A stretch of 64,000 nucleotides of DNA from Scortum barcoo. Its lineage: Eukaryota; Chordata; Actinopteri; Centrarchiformes; Terapontidae. The notes beneath the pieces were generated by a model. That model did no database searches. It saw only the letters and a list, made by a program, of their open reading frames with translations, and was not told the DNA's origin. Location of the stretch: contig CM041551.1 of NCBI GenBank assembly GCA_023238725.1, positions 2,604,759 to 2,668,758 of the forward strand. The letters are read 5' to 3'. Position 1 is the stretch's first letter. Each line of letters opens with the position of its first letter. A program made the translations under genes and the position numbers. Of this stretch, positions 11,336 through 24,995 are shown piece after piece.

Positions 11336-14300
11336 CTCTATTCTCTCCTCTACTGCCACCGCCAGGCCAAATACTCTTTTGTACATAAACAAAATTAAAA
11401 TGTAAGTGTACACTCATCCTCTATAGACGATAAACCACTGTGGACTCTCTATTATTTCACCTCCAACACAAGCACCCTCAGGCCAAAGCATCAACTTTTA
11501 ATGCATGATATGAACATTCAGGCTCCCAATGGGATATTCCCTTTTCACTGAAATGTCCCAAGTGCCTTTCCAAAAGTTAAGACCCCACTCCGGTTCCGCT
11601 CTAAACCTTTGTTCACATACCAACTCAAACACTAAAGGTGGGACAGCTCGCCATTAGTTGTAAATTGAACCTCCACAAACCGAGCAATCAACCACAGTTG
11701 CAAAGCTGCATGACCTTGTCATGAAAAGTAATGAAATTGAGAAAGGTTTAACTTTATGAAAATGTCCTCTAAAAATGTCAACAAGCAAGTACTTTATCAT
11801 GTACCAGTGTTGTGGTAAAACGAGAAAATGACTGCCCATTTGGAGTTCAGTGTGTCAATTGCATGCTCACAGCAGACACACCTGCAAGCTTCTGACTCAT
11901 GAGGGCCAAGTTAGAGTAAGCAAATAAGTCCAAATGTGTGGAGACAGTGGAAGGATCATAATTCAATGGCATAAGGGAAGAAAACAGTGCAAGTTGTCAC
12001 GGGTGCACAGACTGTGTGTATATACATCCTGTCTGGTTTATCTAGGCACAGCAGTGCTGTGCATAAACATGCTACAGGCAGACTGGTTAAAGGTAGTGAT
12101 GATAACCAGTGACATGAGTTGTGTCATAGCACTAAAGAACTTGTGTCAGTTATATTTCCACTGTTTTTCTGCCTTGCATTGTCTCATTTCAATAAAACTC
12201 CCATCAGTCCCCCTATTGGCAAGGCTAGTTTCAAAGTCATGGAAATACCAAACTGCCAACAGCAACAACTGAGTGTTGTTTGTGCTGGTTGTAGTGCCAC
12301 CATAAAAACATAGCCCTGGGGTTCAAGGATTCATTTATCTATCATTATACAACAAAGACATCAGTGATGACTTTTGGCAGCCAAATCATGAATTTCCTAC
12401 TCTTGTTTTGGGAAGCTGTTCCTTTGCTCCTAACTTTACATATTCTACACATTTTCTAAATTAACTAAAGCAACACAAGTGACTGCGTGTTTGACAAAGG
12501 TGATACACAAATGCAATTTCACTGTCAGGGACAATGACAAGAAATCTCTGTTAAAATGCATTGTGTTTGTTACTGTTCCGCCCACCTCACACCGTCCCTC
12601 ACTGCAGTGATTTTGTCAGCAGCTATCAGATGCTCAGCCCCTATCTTAACAAAACTGAACTTTAATCTCTCACCTGTCCATCAACAGGAAACAGCCTTAT
12701 TAACCAGCACTCACTTTGACAGACCAAAAGACCCTTTACTGCAGTTTCCTTTCCTTCCCTCCTTCCCTGCTTAGTTACTTCAACATTATGTTCTAGTAAC
12801 ACGTCCAGTTTGATTATATTTTGAATAAAGTTTTTTTTATCCTTCTTCACAAAATACCTTTCTTACTCTGTCATATTTTTAAGGTCTATTTCAAACCGTT
12901 TCATGGCTGCTTAGAAATGTATATTTCTGAGTTTGAGGGGCATAAATAGAACTCATCAATTTAAAATAGTTTTAAACGAGTCATTCAACAGACTGAAAAT
13001 AGAACCTTTGATGGTGACTTCTTTAATACAAAGCAACGTCTACTGTGTGCTGTCTGTTCCTGTAAAGGATTCTAACTGAAGTTCAGCATTCAGATTCTGT
13101 GCATTGTAAAATCCAACTTTCCCATTCATACATGCATGAACCATTTCATTGGACTATTCAAGCATATGCACACATAATTACACACCTAATTACAAGATTT
13201 CTACCAGTATTTGAAGGCAGCAGTTGTTTGTTGCCGTTGGGATTGCCGATGTGGTGCAGAACAAATGTGGAACGTGCAGGAGAAATTTACAGAGAAAGGC
13301 ATTAAATATGCAAATAACCTCTGAGTTCTTATCGAGTTATTATAAAGTATTATAATTCTAATGGCAAGTGTTTTCCTATTCTTTTATCTTATTTGTTATT
13401 TTGATTAAATTTTATCATGGTGTGTTACATATATCTCTTTTTTTCTTTTTTTTTCTTTTATCATATATGGTTAATTATCAAATGCCTCCAAAATAAATGA
13501 CATACCCAGCAGCCTCAGCTGTACTTGGTATTTTGTAATCACATGTAATCACAGTGACGGGCATGGCTGTAATATTTTAAGCTCCTTCTCAAGCTTGCGT
13601 TCTCATTTTTTATTTAGAGAGAATTTTATTTATTTTTTTTATTCTTTTTACATATATGCATATACTAAATAAAATAAAAAAATAAAAAGAGCTGACTGCA
13701 GTGAGAGAGATTTTCTATTCCCTCATGGACAGAGAGTGATCCCCAGTAACCAGTCCTCAGTTTGGGTCTAATGTAACTGCATTACCAGTATAAACCCTGC
13801 TGCACTCTGGGTGATTGATACCTCCATCTTCGAGCAGATGTCAGCGATTCCCTTTGATTGACAGCATGAAATGACTTTCTTTACTCACCCAAAGTGCTTT
13901 CTGTCTGCTTCCACCTGAGGATATTGAATCAGTCATTCCTGAGCCTCCCCCACCCTCCTCTAAACACACACACACACACACACTCATATAAAACCACACA
14001 TCCTGTGATGTAAAGAATTTCTTCCTTTCTTCCCTCAAAGTATCTGCTGGCCTTCAGACTGTCATTGACCTGAGACTGATAGGGCTCTGTCAATAGAATG
14101 TCTGCAGTGTGGGAGTATTCAATTTCTATAGGCCAGCCATGACTCACTTGCCGAAATTGTGGCTTTGAATAAACAAGGTCTGGAGGACATGATTGCAGTA
14201 TGTTATCTTATTGTTTTGAATTATTCCCTCAATTTTCTCTGCATAGACATAGAAATCAATGTCCTGTAGTTGGCGTAATTTACAGTCACAATCACTGCCT

Positions 14301-16086
14301 CACTAGCACCTTGACAGCACACATGTCAGTGTTGTGGCGTTTCATCTGGGCCTGAGCAAGTGGAGACCACAGATAATACTTAAAATAAAGCATTGCTGGG
14401 AATGTAATTTCAGCTCCTGAATGCAACTGCTACTTCATCAGCCCGAGCGCACCGTGGAATATTGTCCAAATGTTAATCCAACTGTTGTACAAGCTTGAGA
14501 CAACTCCTCTACTTCTCCCCATCAACACCAACGCTCTTCTTTTTGTTTCCACGCTGTTTTCTCAGACAGTTGCTCCATTTGCCATGGTAACATTATTGCT
14601 CTGGACAGAGGTAGGAAAAAAAAGGCAAGAAAGAAAAAAAAATCAGACAGCAAAAGAAAATCAAACAAAAACCCACAGGACAAGTCAAGATTTAAGTGGC
14701 CGTTTAAATTAGGTGTGAGGATTTAGAGTGGGATGAGCGTGAGGACTCATTCATTCCACTTCGATCCCCAGAAAGGAAACATAATGACTACAGTAATATA
14801 AAAAAAGAGATTTGTGTCAGGCTGTTTTTGAGGTGAACTTGACCCATTAAGTCATTGTTGGTTCAGGACTCCATTAGAGGATCACTTTGATATTAACATT
14901 AAATCAAATGGCTGTAATTTGAAATGGCTGTTACTACTGCTAACCCACTGGGAAATAACAGCAAACTCTGGAGCTATATATGCAGCGTTTAGCCAGTTTA
15001 AGCTCATCATTTGGGGACTGTTTGCAGGGTCATGCACAGACATTTGGCCTGTGCCTGCTCATCCCCCACAAACAGCGCAATTATGTGCTTTGGTATACAA
15101 CGACTTCAAGCTGCATTATCAATATTCTTCGGTGTAATGTGAAAGGGGTCACTCGTAGTGACAAATCCACCGAGATCCACTCCGCTCCACCAAGCTTTTT
15201 AACGTCTTTCACTTCATTATTTTGGTTTTATGGCCTGCAACTTTATTGATTTCTCTCACCGCTCTCATCCTTACCATCCTTGTTTCCAACAGCAGCAGGT
15301 GGCTGTTTTCAGCAAACAGAAAGCTCAGATACACCCATTATCCATTATACACTACCTGCTCCACATTGGACAGCACAGTTAGTGACTAGCTGGCGAACAA
15401 AGTGGAACATTCAGCAGCTAAAGTGACAGATGCTTTTCCCAGGTCTTGGAGACCAGCACAGAGCTGAGAGGGGAGTGAATACTGGGCTCACATTTACCAG
15501 GTAGTGAGAACTGAAACACAGAACTAATGCAGATGTTGTGTGCAGGACATGTAAATACATGTGTGTTTTTGCTAACATGTTTGTCATATTAACTAAGGTC
15601 CTTTTGTGTTCATGTTGTGCCCCCAAGTGGCCAAAAACATCTGATGATACAAGATTAATAGATTCAGTGTTTTCAACTCAGTGGAACTTTTCATTTTGTC
15701 TTGATTCTGGTGGCCCATGTGGACAGGTATTAGAAGCTGAAGCAATGTGAATTCAGCCAGAACACACCTGAGCAATGTTTATTCTGATGAAAAAATGCGG
15801 CAGGAATTAAGAATTACCATTAGAAACGAATAGAAATAGCCAATCTTCTTACTGTTGGTCTGGTTTGCTGGTGTGGGTTCAAACAGTATTTAGATCACTG
15901 CTATCTATTTGGTTCAGTTTGGTTTATGAGATTTTCTCAAAGCTGTTATAGCCTGGAGTTACAGTCCTATGAAGATGTGCAAAAACGTCTCTGGAGACCT
16001 TTGCAGAGTGGTCACATTTACCAATCTCAACAATGTTTTTATTTCCTGTCTGTCTGGCCTGTTTGTTCAATTCAGTCACTGATATA
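11336..16086. other. No gene seen
   Basis: AT-rich DNA with one CA microsatellite and several poly-T/A tracts. No motif-bearing open frame. Confidence 0.5.
13964..13983. repeat. (AC)n microsatellite
   Basis: Ten uninterrupted AC units. Confidence 0.95.
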
Positions 16087-17374
16087 AGATTCAAGATTCA
16101 AGATTCAAGAATTTATTGTCATTACACAACAATTACATCAGCAATCATTGGTAATGAAATTCTTAAGTCCCAGGCTCTCCTAACAATGCTAAAGAAACAA
16201 GAAACAAGAAAAGCAAAAGATAATTTAGAAAATAAAATAACAAATAAAATAAAATTTAAACATAAATAATAAACTAAGAGTAATAAAATAAGTAAAGACC
16301 TTAAAATATAAGTTATGTAATAAATATAACTGTAAATGTAAGTTAGATATATATACAATAGAGAGTATACACAGCAGAGGTGGTGGGTTATTGAGAAGTG
16401 GTGGTGTTGTGAACACAGTTTAAAAGTCTTATAGCCTTCCCTGCGGTATGAAGCTGTCCCTGAGCCTGGTGGTTCGGGCTCGAATGCTGCGGAACCAAGT
16501 CGTTCAGGCGGCCAGACGGCAGCAGGCAGAACAGTTTGTAGCTGGGTGACTGGGGTCCTTAATGATTTTGGTGGCCTTTCTTCCTACACACGCTGGGTGT
16601 AGAGGTCCTCCATGGATGGCAGCTCCGTCCTGGTGATGTGCTGAGCAGCTTTCACCACCCTCTGTAGAGCCTTACGGTTGAGGGTGGTGCAGCTGCTGTA
16701 CCAGGTGGTGATGCAGCCAGTCAGGATACTCTCTATGGTGCACCTGTAGAAGCTGCAGAGGATCCTGGAGTCCATGTTGAGCCTCCGCAGCCTGCGGAGG
16801 AAGAAGAGCCGCTGTCCTGGCTGACTTTGTGATAAAGTCAGTGTGATGAGTCCAGGTGAGGTCCTCGCTGATGTGAACCCCGAGGAACCTGAAGCTGCTG
16901 TTGACTCTCTCCACCGTAGTCCGTCCCGTTGATGGAGATAGGGGGGCGTGTTCCTCTCTCTGCCTCCTCCTGAAGTCCACGATCAGCTCCTTAGTTTTGC
17001 TGGACGTTGAGATGGAGGTTGTTGTCCTGGCACCAAGATGTCAGGGCTCTGACCTCCTCTCTGTCAGATCAGGCCAATGACGGTCGTGTCGTCAGCAAAT
17101 TTGATGATGGTGTTGGAGCTGTGGGTGGCCACGCAGTCACATGCGTGAACAGGGAGTACAGCAGAGGGCTGAGCACACAGCCCTGGGGGGCGCCGGTGTT
17201 CAGAGTCAGGGTGGAGGATGTGGTGCTGCCCATCCGCACAGCCTGGGGTCTGCTTGTCAGGAAGTTCAGGATCCAGTCACACAGGGCGCTGTTGAGCCCG
17301 AGGTCTCTGAGCTTGGTGACGAGCTTGGAGGGCACGATGGTGTTGAATGCTGAACTGTAGTCAATAAACAGCAT
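16087..17374 (-). mobile_element. Rex1-like (CR1-group) LINE, 5'-truncated
   Basis: Minus-strand LINE fragment starting inside the reverse transcriptase. It begins LLFIDYSSAFNTIVPSKL (about 17320-17374), followed by NTGAPQGCVLSPLLYSLF near 17165-17215, FADD at 17088-17099, VDFRRRQREEHAPLS near 16950-16985, and SILTGCITTWYSSCTTLNRK near 16675-16730. The 3' end is AATAAATTCTTG followed by a tail of 7-bp units (AAGATTC on the plus strand, 16087-16110). Start at the Asp-containing motif means the 5' half is missing, as is common after incomplete reverse transcription. Frameshifts make it a pseudogene. The name Rex1 is from memory of fish elements with these blocks; membership of the CR1/L2 group is safer. 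Confidence 0.75.
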
Positions 17375-19197
17375 AAAGGAAACAGCTACTCAAATTCCTC
17401 AAAATGACATTTCCAAAATGTTTTAATTTCAGCCCAAGCTTCCCAGCTTAACGTTATTCATCTTGACAGTTTTCCTACATACACTCTATACATATTCTAA
17501 ACCAGGTTACAGTTATTTTAGAGCGTTTAATTGTTAAACACAGCTCTGTTTCGCAAAAACCTTTCTTTTCCTGCCTCCCTCAGCTCTTTGTTGTCTCTGC
17601 CTCTGTTTATATGGACTGTCACTGTAAACCGTGTGCAACAACCAATATGGAGCTTCATTTAGAAAGCAACATTAACCTTAGCTAACTACAGTCGACAATT
17701 AATTAAACAGTGTAGAGCAATAATGAGTTCGAGAACATCCAGTGCAGTATGATGAGAACAGAGCCCACCACGTTGGATTTTTCAAAGAGAAATCCTGTCT
17801 AATGCAAAAAGCCATATGGTGACCTGTCAGATTTCCATCCTGGTGCACATTATAAGGGTTCAGGCTAGGAGCATCAACACATTGACTACATAATAAAACA
17901 CAAATAAAGGCCACAACGCAGGTCACACAGCCTAACTTTGGTTTCAGGCAAACAGCTAACTGACTCAACCTGATAATAAGGAAACACAGAGAAGAAGAAA
18001 GAAAGAGAAAAAGGTACACAAAAAACAATGTTCAGCTCACTGAATGAAATTAATGCAGATACTTAAAGATGATCTCATTACTAAATAAAGCTTTTTTTTA
18101 AAAATAGCAGCAGTGTCACCAACAAGATATACATACCAGAGGAAGGTCATTCATAATTATGAGAATAATGTATCTATTCATGGCTGTCATTTAGGGCACC
18201 ACAGCCACAGCAAAGGGTCAGTGGCTTAAAACCTTCTGTATGAGTGTATGCTGCTGTGCCAGCATGAGATGTGAAAGCACTAACGAAACTGGAATGGAAA
18301 GCTGAGCATCTACCAAGCCAAAAAACATATTCCATTCATCAGGTGGACAGAAAGACACCAATGGGATGCTGCAGCAAAGAAAAGTGTCCTAGCCCACCAC
18401 CTAGGAGACAGCAGATTCCCCTGTTTATGTATTATGTATTGGCCCTAGACACAGTATGAAAGGAGGACATATAATGACCTCACACCAGCTGCTATCTGTT
18501 ACTGCCATTTCGACAACGTGAGATGTGGCCTAGCACAGCTTTAAAATTAACAGTCTGCATTTGGGGAATAAACATTGATTACAATTTTACCCAGAGTCAG
18601 ATGAGATGAAGGTAATTTTCATCTCTGTACGCAGACATTTAACCTAGCTTAGAACAAAGCCTGGAAGGAGTGGGAAACTGTTAGCATAGCTACATCATCC
18701 TGTCTCCTCCTTGTCAGAATTCAGGTGTCTCAGATACATGTATATCTCCTCTATGACCATTATCTCTGGCTGTGGTTTGTTATTTTAAGGCAAATGTGTA
18801 TGTTGATATGCTTTTGGATATACATTGGTTTGGGTTAAAACCAATACACTGTGAAGGTTAGGGAATTCTCCATCATCATGGCTCTATAAAAAACAATACT
18901 TGGCTAAATAAGCCAATGCCACTTCATACAGCCAGCCACCTAAAATTGCACCTGCCAGCTGAGATCCAGTTTCTTGCCATTTTGCAGCCAAATGGAAAGT
19001 GAAAGCATGCTCTGTGTGGGAAGCACACTCCCTCATACACATCATGTGCTGTTATCAGGTGCACAGGCTTAATGAAAATAAAATGTCCGGGAAATGGGCA
19101 GGCTTGAGGAAGATTGGTCAAAGCTGATGCCCGCCAAACTATTCAGCCTCCATAATCACTGCTCCCCCTGGTGGATAGATGAAGCATCACAACATCT

Positions 19198-19242
19198 TCC
19201 ACAGAAGGTGGTTAGGGGCCACCCCTAACCACCTTCTGTGGA
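19198..19242. repeat. Perfect 21-bp inverted repeat with 3-nt loop
   Basis: Arms 19198-19218 and 19222-19242 are perfect reverse complements (TCCACAGAAGG...TTAGGGG against CCCCTAA...CCTTCTGTGGA) around the loop CCA. In RNA or single-stranded DNA this is a very stable hairpin. It borders directly on a 12-bp tandem repeat. Confidence 0.95.
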
Positions 19243-19244
19243 CC

Positions 19245-19279
19245 ACCATCAAGGTCACCATCAAGGTCACCATCATGGT
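19245..19279. repeat. 12-bp tandem repeat, about 3 copies
   Basis: ACCATCAAGGTC occurs twice exactly at 19245 and 19257, and a third time as ACCATCATGGTT at 19269. It starts three bases after the hairpin arm. Confidence 0.9.
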
Positions 19280-19692
19280 TACATCACATCGAGTGAGAGG
19301 TGAGGTTTTGTAGAAATCGATCAGTACAATATTACGAGATTTCTCTCGCTAATATCTTGATTGTCCACTGAGGCTGGGATACTTTAGTATTTACACTTTG
19401 ACATTTAATGCTCACTTGTTTCACCCAAAGTGAATGTAAAATGTATAAGAGGAAAACTAGCATCTTAGCCAACTTTGCTTCGGTATTTTATTTCAGCAAA
19501 TTACATGGTGTGTTTTAAGGTGGCAATCTCATTCAAACAAAGTCCCCTCACACCTTTCTGACTATGGAATTGATTGGGGGGGGGCAATCTGACAATTATT
19601 TTAGATTACAGGAATCACTTATCCAACAAGCATGCCCTGTTTCCACAGTGATTGGAGTTGACAAAGCAGGAAGACTGGTGCTTCCTGTTCAG

Positions 19693-19725
19693 CCCCCCCC
19701 AGCCACTCCCCCCACCCCCCCCCCC
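19693..19725 (-). other. C-tract; G-quadruplex-capable minus strand
   Basis: Runs of 8, 6 and 11 C on the plus strand are separated by AGCCACT and A. The minus strand therefore has long G runs with short loops, enough for a G-quadruplex. Confidence 0.6.
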
Positions 19726-22014
19726 TTTTCATTCTCAGCACAAACACTCCTGTCTTCAGTCTTTTCATGTGTCCAACCAAGTGAAACACCGTGAATGCCT
19801 CAGGAGAGACTGTCTGAAAGTGTACAACTTAATCCCCACTTGAATGACTTTTGCATCTTACCCTTCTCTGAGGGAAGGTTCTGTTTTTTTACCCCACCAT
19901 CAAGTCTGCCCATTCAGAAAACAACTATAACCACTTTTTTTCCTTTCAACATGATTTGTTTCAGTAAATGGACCAGTGGAACCTCTGCAGAGTCATTACA
20001 GGGCTGTCTGAAAGAAAAAAAAAATTAAATTAAATTTTGGTCAAACGGGGCAGACTCTGAGTTCACACACCACTGGCATCTGATCCTCTTTGTGACAGAA
20101 AATACATTTTAATCTTATTCCTTTAAATTGTGGACAAAGAGTCTTTGAAAATAGAGGAGGGCAGGGATGCAGGAAATCATTAATTTGCTCCAATAAAATA
20201 TCCATGCTGGATGGAAACGGAGAGCTGCTCTGTCTGAGTTATGCCCCTAAACAATTGCTGTAATTGTTTGGAGGCGGCCCCAATCGATAAAAGGATTATT
20301 GGCACTGACAACACATGAGTACATATCAGTGTGTGATCAGTGTCATAACTGTTCTAGTGCAACAATACATTACATTTAATATCCTCGGACTGCTATCCAG
20401 CCAGCAGAGGCCTAAAGCAATTAAAGGCAGAATCAATGCCCTGAGTCAAAACACTGTGACAGCTCTATTATCCCTGGATATAGGGGGCCTAGTGGAGTCC
20501 CAGTTCTCTGCCTCTCTCTCTTCCTGTTGCCTGGTGCACACACACACACTCTCATTCTTTTTCCGTCTTTAACTATCTGCAGCGGAGTAGATGCGCCGCT
20601 GCAATATCACACACAAAATACTCCGACCTTTAACATTTGCAGCCATTTTCCTTCCCTTTTTTTTTCTTTTTTTCAGAAACAGTCTCACCGTCTCTCAGTC
20701 TGAAATAATCCCTTCTGGTATTTTCTTACTTTTCCCTTCATTACCTGCCTCTCCTCATTCCGTCCCTGTCTGTCAGCATCAGTCTTCTACCGCTGAAATC
20801 CACCCTATCACTGTCAGCCCCACATCAGCACTGACAGTGCTTTCATCTAATCGCACTCTTTAATGTACTCAGGCTCTTCTAGTCCTCGAGGGTACCACAG
20901 GTGAAAATGGTTTTTGCCTGCATTTGTTCATTTTTACACATAATACTTTGCTTCATTGGCCACTGTAGCTACAGCAAGTTTAAAATTATCTAAAATAAAT
21001 CTTTTAAAATTGCATTCTCCGACTCTTCTGCAGGCTAACATTCAGGACTCAAACACACCATGCCAACCAATACAGGAAGAAGCTACCTCTGAGGACACCA
21101 AGGTTTTTTTCTGGGATTTGCAGGGTGTTTAGCAGCCTGGATGGAGTTGACATTCTCCATTTAAAGGCTTATTTTACAGCTCAGTCATTAACTTTTCATT
21201 TCCAAGTTTCTTGAAAACAATATTGCGATCTGCTACTAATTATTAGGTGATAAAGTACAGCCAACAGCTGCCAACTTGGACATTTCCTTTGCATTAGTTT
21301 CTCACCCCTCTGTTCCCAGGTCTGTTATCCTTTTCATGCCAATGTGAATTAGCAGTAATTTGTCATATACGATCAGAAAACAAATTTGAAATACATCTCA
21401 TTAGACAGCATTAAATGGCACTGTAAATTTTGCTTACTGTTGAAGAACTGTGCCACTGAGAAACGACACATTTATTTTGTTTGTTTCCAGCTTAATTTCC
21501 TCTTGTTTTCACATGCAAAAAGGTTCAGCCAATCGCAACAAGCGACAACTCACGAGCACCAATGGTGGATTAGTGTTGATATTTCACAGCAGCTGTTGCT
21601 CTTTGATAAAGCCCATAAAAAAACACGCTCAGATACTTAGATACTCAGAATGGGTACTGATCACCATGTTTCTTTTAACAGACGCTTACAAGCCTGCACA
21701 GCCCATGTAGCCTACATGCAGTGATAGTATTAAAAATGATGAATCATTATTGTCCTTTTGTGGCATAAACATCACTCAGATAATGTGGGAAATTGTATTA
21801 AATTCATGTCATGGTAGATGTAAGTACTACTGATGGCAGTAAATGTTGTTCATGCTGTGCTCCGTGTGAACGCACCCCTTCACTAGCATGTCAGTCCGCT
21901 GTATTTTGGAGGGAAAAGGAAAGGTGATGGTGAACAACAAGTAGAAAAGACAGAACAGGTGAAGAGATGGAAATACTGAAAGGAAACACCAGCATGAAGT
22001 GTCTCAGTAAGATG

Positions 22015-22400
22015 TAGTGTCACCACAAGCCTCCAGAAAAGCTTCAGTGCCCTTTGTCATTGATGCTCCAAATCTCTGAACTCTACTGGAGGGATGAACA
22101 CCATTCTTCCAAAAGATATTCCCTCATTTGGTGTTTGAGGAGAGCACTGTCTTATATGTCCATACACTCCATAACCTCTCATAGGTGACCGAGTGACTGA
22201 GAGATCCACAGTTTTTGATTCCCATCGTTCTCATCCTCATCAGACACGCCATTCAGCAAGCCCTTCTGTCTCTCTATGGAAGCATCTGCGTTCATTATGT
22301 TTCTCCACTCGTTTACTAGGGTCTTTTCCCTTGAATTTGCCACCGTCTGAATGGCCAGCAAGACAGCTGTCTCTCATAGGCTTCTCCTGCTGCTGATTCA
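22015..22400 (-). mobile_element. Tc1/mariner-like transposon 3' relic (copy B)
   Basis: The reverse complement of 22025-22140 matches copy A closely, including ACACCAAATGAGGGAATATC and GGTGTTCATCCCTCCAGTAG. Beyond that (22190-22340) it shares GGAAGCATCTGC and TTATGTTT blocks with copy C. The reading frame is broken throughout. No terminal inverted repeat pair or TA duplication could be set. Confidence 0.5.
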
Positions 22401-23323
22401 ACATGATGGGTCGCCTAAATAACCAGTGACAAGGGATGACTGCAGCCAACAGACAATGTCAAATGCTCTGCCAAAGCTGAGAGCGGCACTCAGCCACAGA
22501 TGCTTAATGGTGGCCCAGTAGTGCCCGATTATGTTGTAGATATTTGACATGGTGAGTCTTTGCTATTTTTCCTATAGTTGCTTAACAGTTTTCCACATCT
22601 TTTCTCATATCTATTCAATGTGGCATTTTACATGAATGATGTAAGAAAATCCCTACAAATCCCTGTGTAAGATCTTTACTATCTATTTATTCAAATGAAA
22701 GGAAAATCCACTCTAACTACATCCACTGACGAAAGATTTACATAAATTCAGCTCTAAATGAAAAGCAATTTCAAATCTATAGGTTTTTTTTCTGTCAAAA
22801 TGAAACACAGCATTTCATGTAACATTTCAGAGTAAGAGATTAACAGATGCGCTTGTTCTTTCTACCTGTGCTGCTCTGCCTAAACAGTCCATCAGCACCA
22901 TGGTGGTTAGTGAGCTTAATTCCAGGAGACAGTCAAGGCTGACTGATGAGCATGCTGCCAGAGGAAGTCACACTTCCTACATGTTTTTTTTGTCACTTCA
23001 CTGTCAGTAGGTTGCCTTAACGAAGTGTAGCAGGTACTGCAGCCTGCCGGCGCTACTGCACATGTGAACACTGTAACTAGACAGTCTATCACAGAAAATA
23101 ATTAGCTGGATACTCTGTGTTTTGTACTTGTGTTTACACTCTTCACACTGAGTGGTATTTCTCTTATCACCTACACTACTTCACAGCAATCTGAAAAATC
23201 ATTTGGCTGCTCGTTACCTCATCAGCAAGGTTAAAAAAATACAAATCAAATGTGCTGCTCCCATTGAAATAAAAACAGGAAATGTGTGAGCTGAAATGAA
23301 TGATTCTGATTACTGCTATCAAA

Positions 23324-23507
23324 TCAAATCAAATTTATTTATTTATTTAAAGCCCAAAATCACAAACATTGTTTGCCTCGGAGGGCTTTACAATCTGTAC
23401 AGTTGTGACACCCTCTGTCCTTAGACCCTCGAACCGGAGTCAGGAAAAACTTCAAAAAAGCCTTTATGGGAAAAAGAAGAAACCTGAGGAAGAGCCACAG
23501 ATGAGGG
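23324..23507 (-). repeat. Short interspersed repeat (copy 1)
   Basis: Reverse-complement copy of the repeat at 45895-46145. It starts on the plus strand with a TCAAA/TTTAT-rich tail, then AAGCCCAAAATCACAAACAT, and runs to the GAGGGATC block, where it is 5'-truncated relative to copy 2. Only about three small differences from copy 2 were seen over some 170 bp, which suggests recent activity of the family. Confidence 0.7.
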
Positions 23508-23549
23508 ATCTACAGCTGTTACGGCTGGATTACCAACCAGCACTAAACC

Positions 23550-23577
23550 AATAATAATAATAATAATAATAATAATA
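23550..23577. repeat. (AAT)n microsatellite
   Basis: About nine AAT units, 43 bp beyond the short interspersed repeat copy 1. Confidence 0.95.
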
Positions 23578-24879
23578 CAAACATATATAATATAGAATAT
23601 AAATAATAATTTATCCACCTCTTAATCCAAACTGTATCCACCACTCCAGCCTACTGCTGATCATTTGTAATGACTTCTTGTTTCTAACATTTGGTTATTT
23701 TTATTGTGAATCTGTAGTCCTACTGTGTCACCCAGAAATTTTTCTGGGGAAATAAACAAACTCATACTTACTTTTTCTTTCTACAAATCGGAGTCAACTA
23801 TTGTTGAATATTTTGTGTGTGGCCCCACTGTGACTCAAACTTGTCCAGACAAAGCCAAAGATAATTATGTAGACTGTGAATTTTGTTTCAATTCAAAATA
23901 TTTACCCAGAAACCTTTCACAGTGAGCTTTCTGCAGAAGTTTATGCCTCCACACACTGTACTGTAAGCCATAGCCATTTTGTTTTTGGACATAACACTGT
24001 AGGCTTTTGTGGAAAAAAAATCTGAATGAGTAGAAATGGTTAAAACTCATTCTTTCTGCTAAATAATAAAGAGCACATATTTAAAAGCTGACAGCGGGCA
24101 TGTAATTATTTATATCTCAGTGAAGATAGGTGAATAAGGGGACTGAAAGCAGTTAGAGGAATTAATCATGATGGCCAATAAAAGTCCACTACATTAGATC
24201 TAAGCTCCTCAGGGAAAGCATTATGGGCCATGAGTCCTGAACAAATCATCCTCCGCTCTTCCTCTGGCAATAGCCTGCCACCATTATGATCCAGAGTAAA
24301 ACTAAAAGCGATGCTGTCTTCTTTATATTTAGTATAGTTGCTCTGCTCTCCAGCTTCACTGTGGAGTTTCACAACCTCAAGAACAAACAATCTTTGTAGT
24401 TTCACACATAAGCAATTCATCAAGGCATTATTTTAAAGAGCATAGTACCCTCAGATATGATAATTTTCAACTTTCCACTGTACAGTGGGTTTATTTATTC
24501 ATAATACTGGGAAAAAGTAAAAGCATGTGGATCATACAGTATAGACTGTTTTCCCTTTGTTTTGTTTATTCTTGATCTTTTTGCTTTCACTGGCAGTAAC
24601 ATTAGGACAGTGGATGACAGATAATCAATAGATATGCACTGAGGACTCTTCATGGTACTCAACAATTCAATTAAAGTTTACATGGTCAAGATGCTAACAC
24701 ACTAAATGAAAGCTAGGAAAAATATTAAAGCAGACAATATTAGTTACACATTAAAAACAGAACATGCACTTGTTTGTGTTTTAGAGGACTGAGAGGTGTG
24801 TTGGATGCTTTTCCACTCTCCAGAAATCTTTACAATTTACAATCTTTGGTTATTTAGCTTATTTTTGTGATATCACATG

Positions 24880-24995
24880 CTTGTATACATAATAGTCCTA
24901 TCTGTTCTGTGCCTTTATTCTTTGTCATCTAATAAAGGGACATGAGTGAAAAAAAACTTTCTCTGCCAATAAAGCGGATTCTGATTCTCACTCTG
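24880..24995 (+). repeat. Retroelement 3' tail fragment
   Basis: GCCAATAAAGCGGATTCTGA followed by TTCTCACTCTGATT looks like the 3' end and short tandem tail (GATTCT units) of a fish CR1-group LINE. No coding part is attached. Confidence 0.3.

Larger units (their letters stand above)
17375..22014. other. No gene seen; hairpin and C-tract region
   Basis: Holds the perfect hairpin at 19.2 kb and the C-tract at 19.7 kb. The 20180-20480 part is complex and may be conserved noncoding DNA. No coding motif. Confidence 0.5.
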
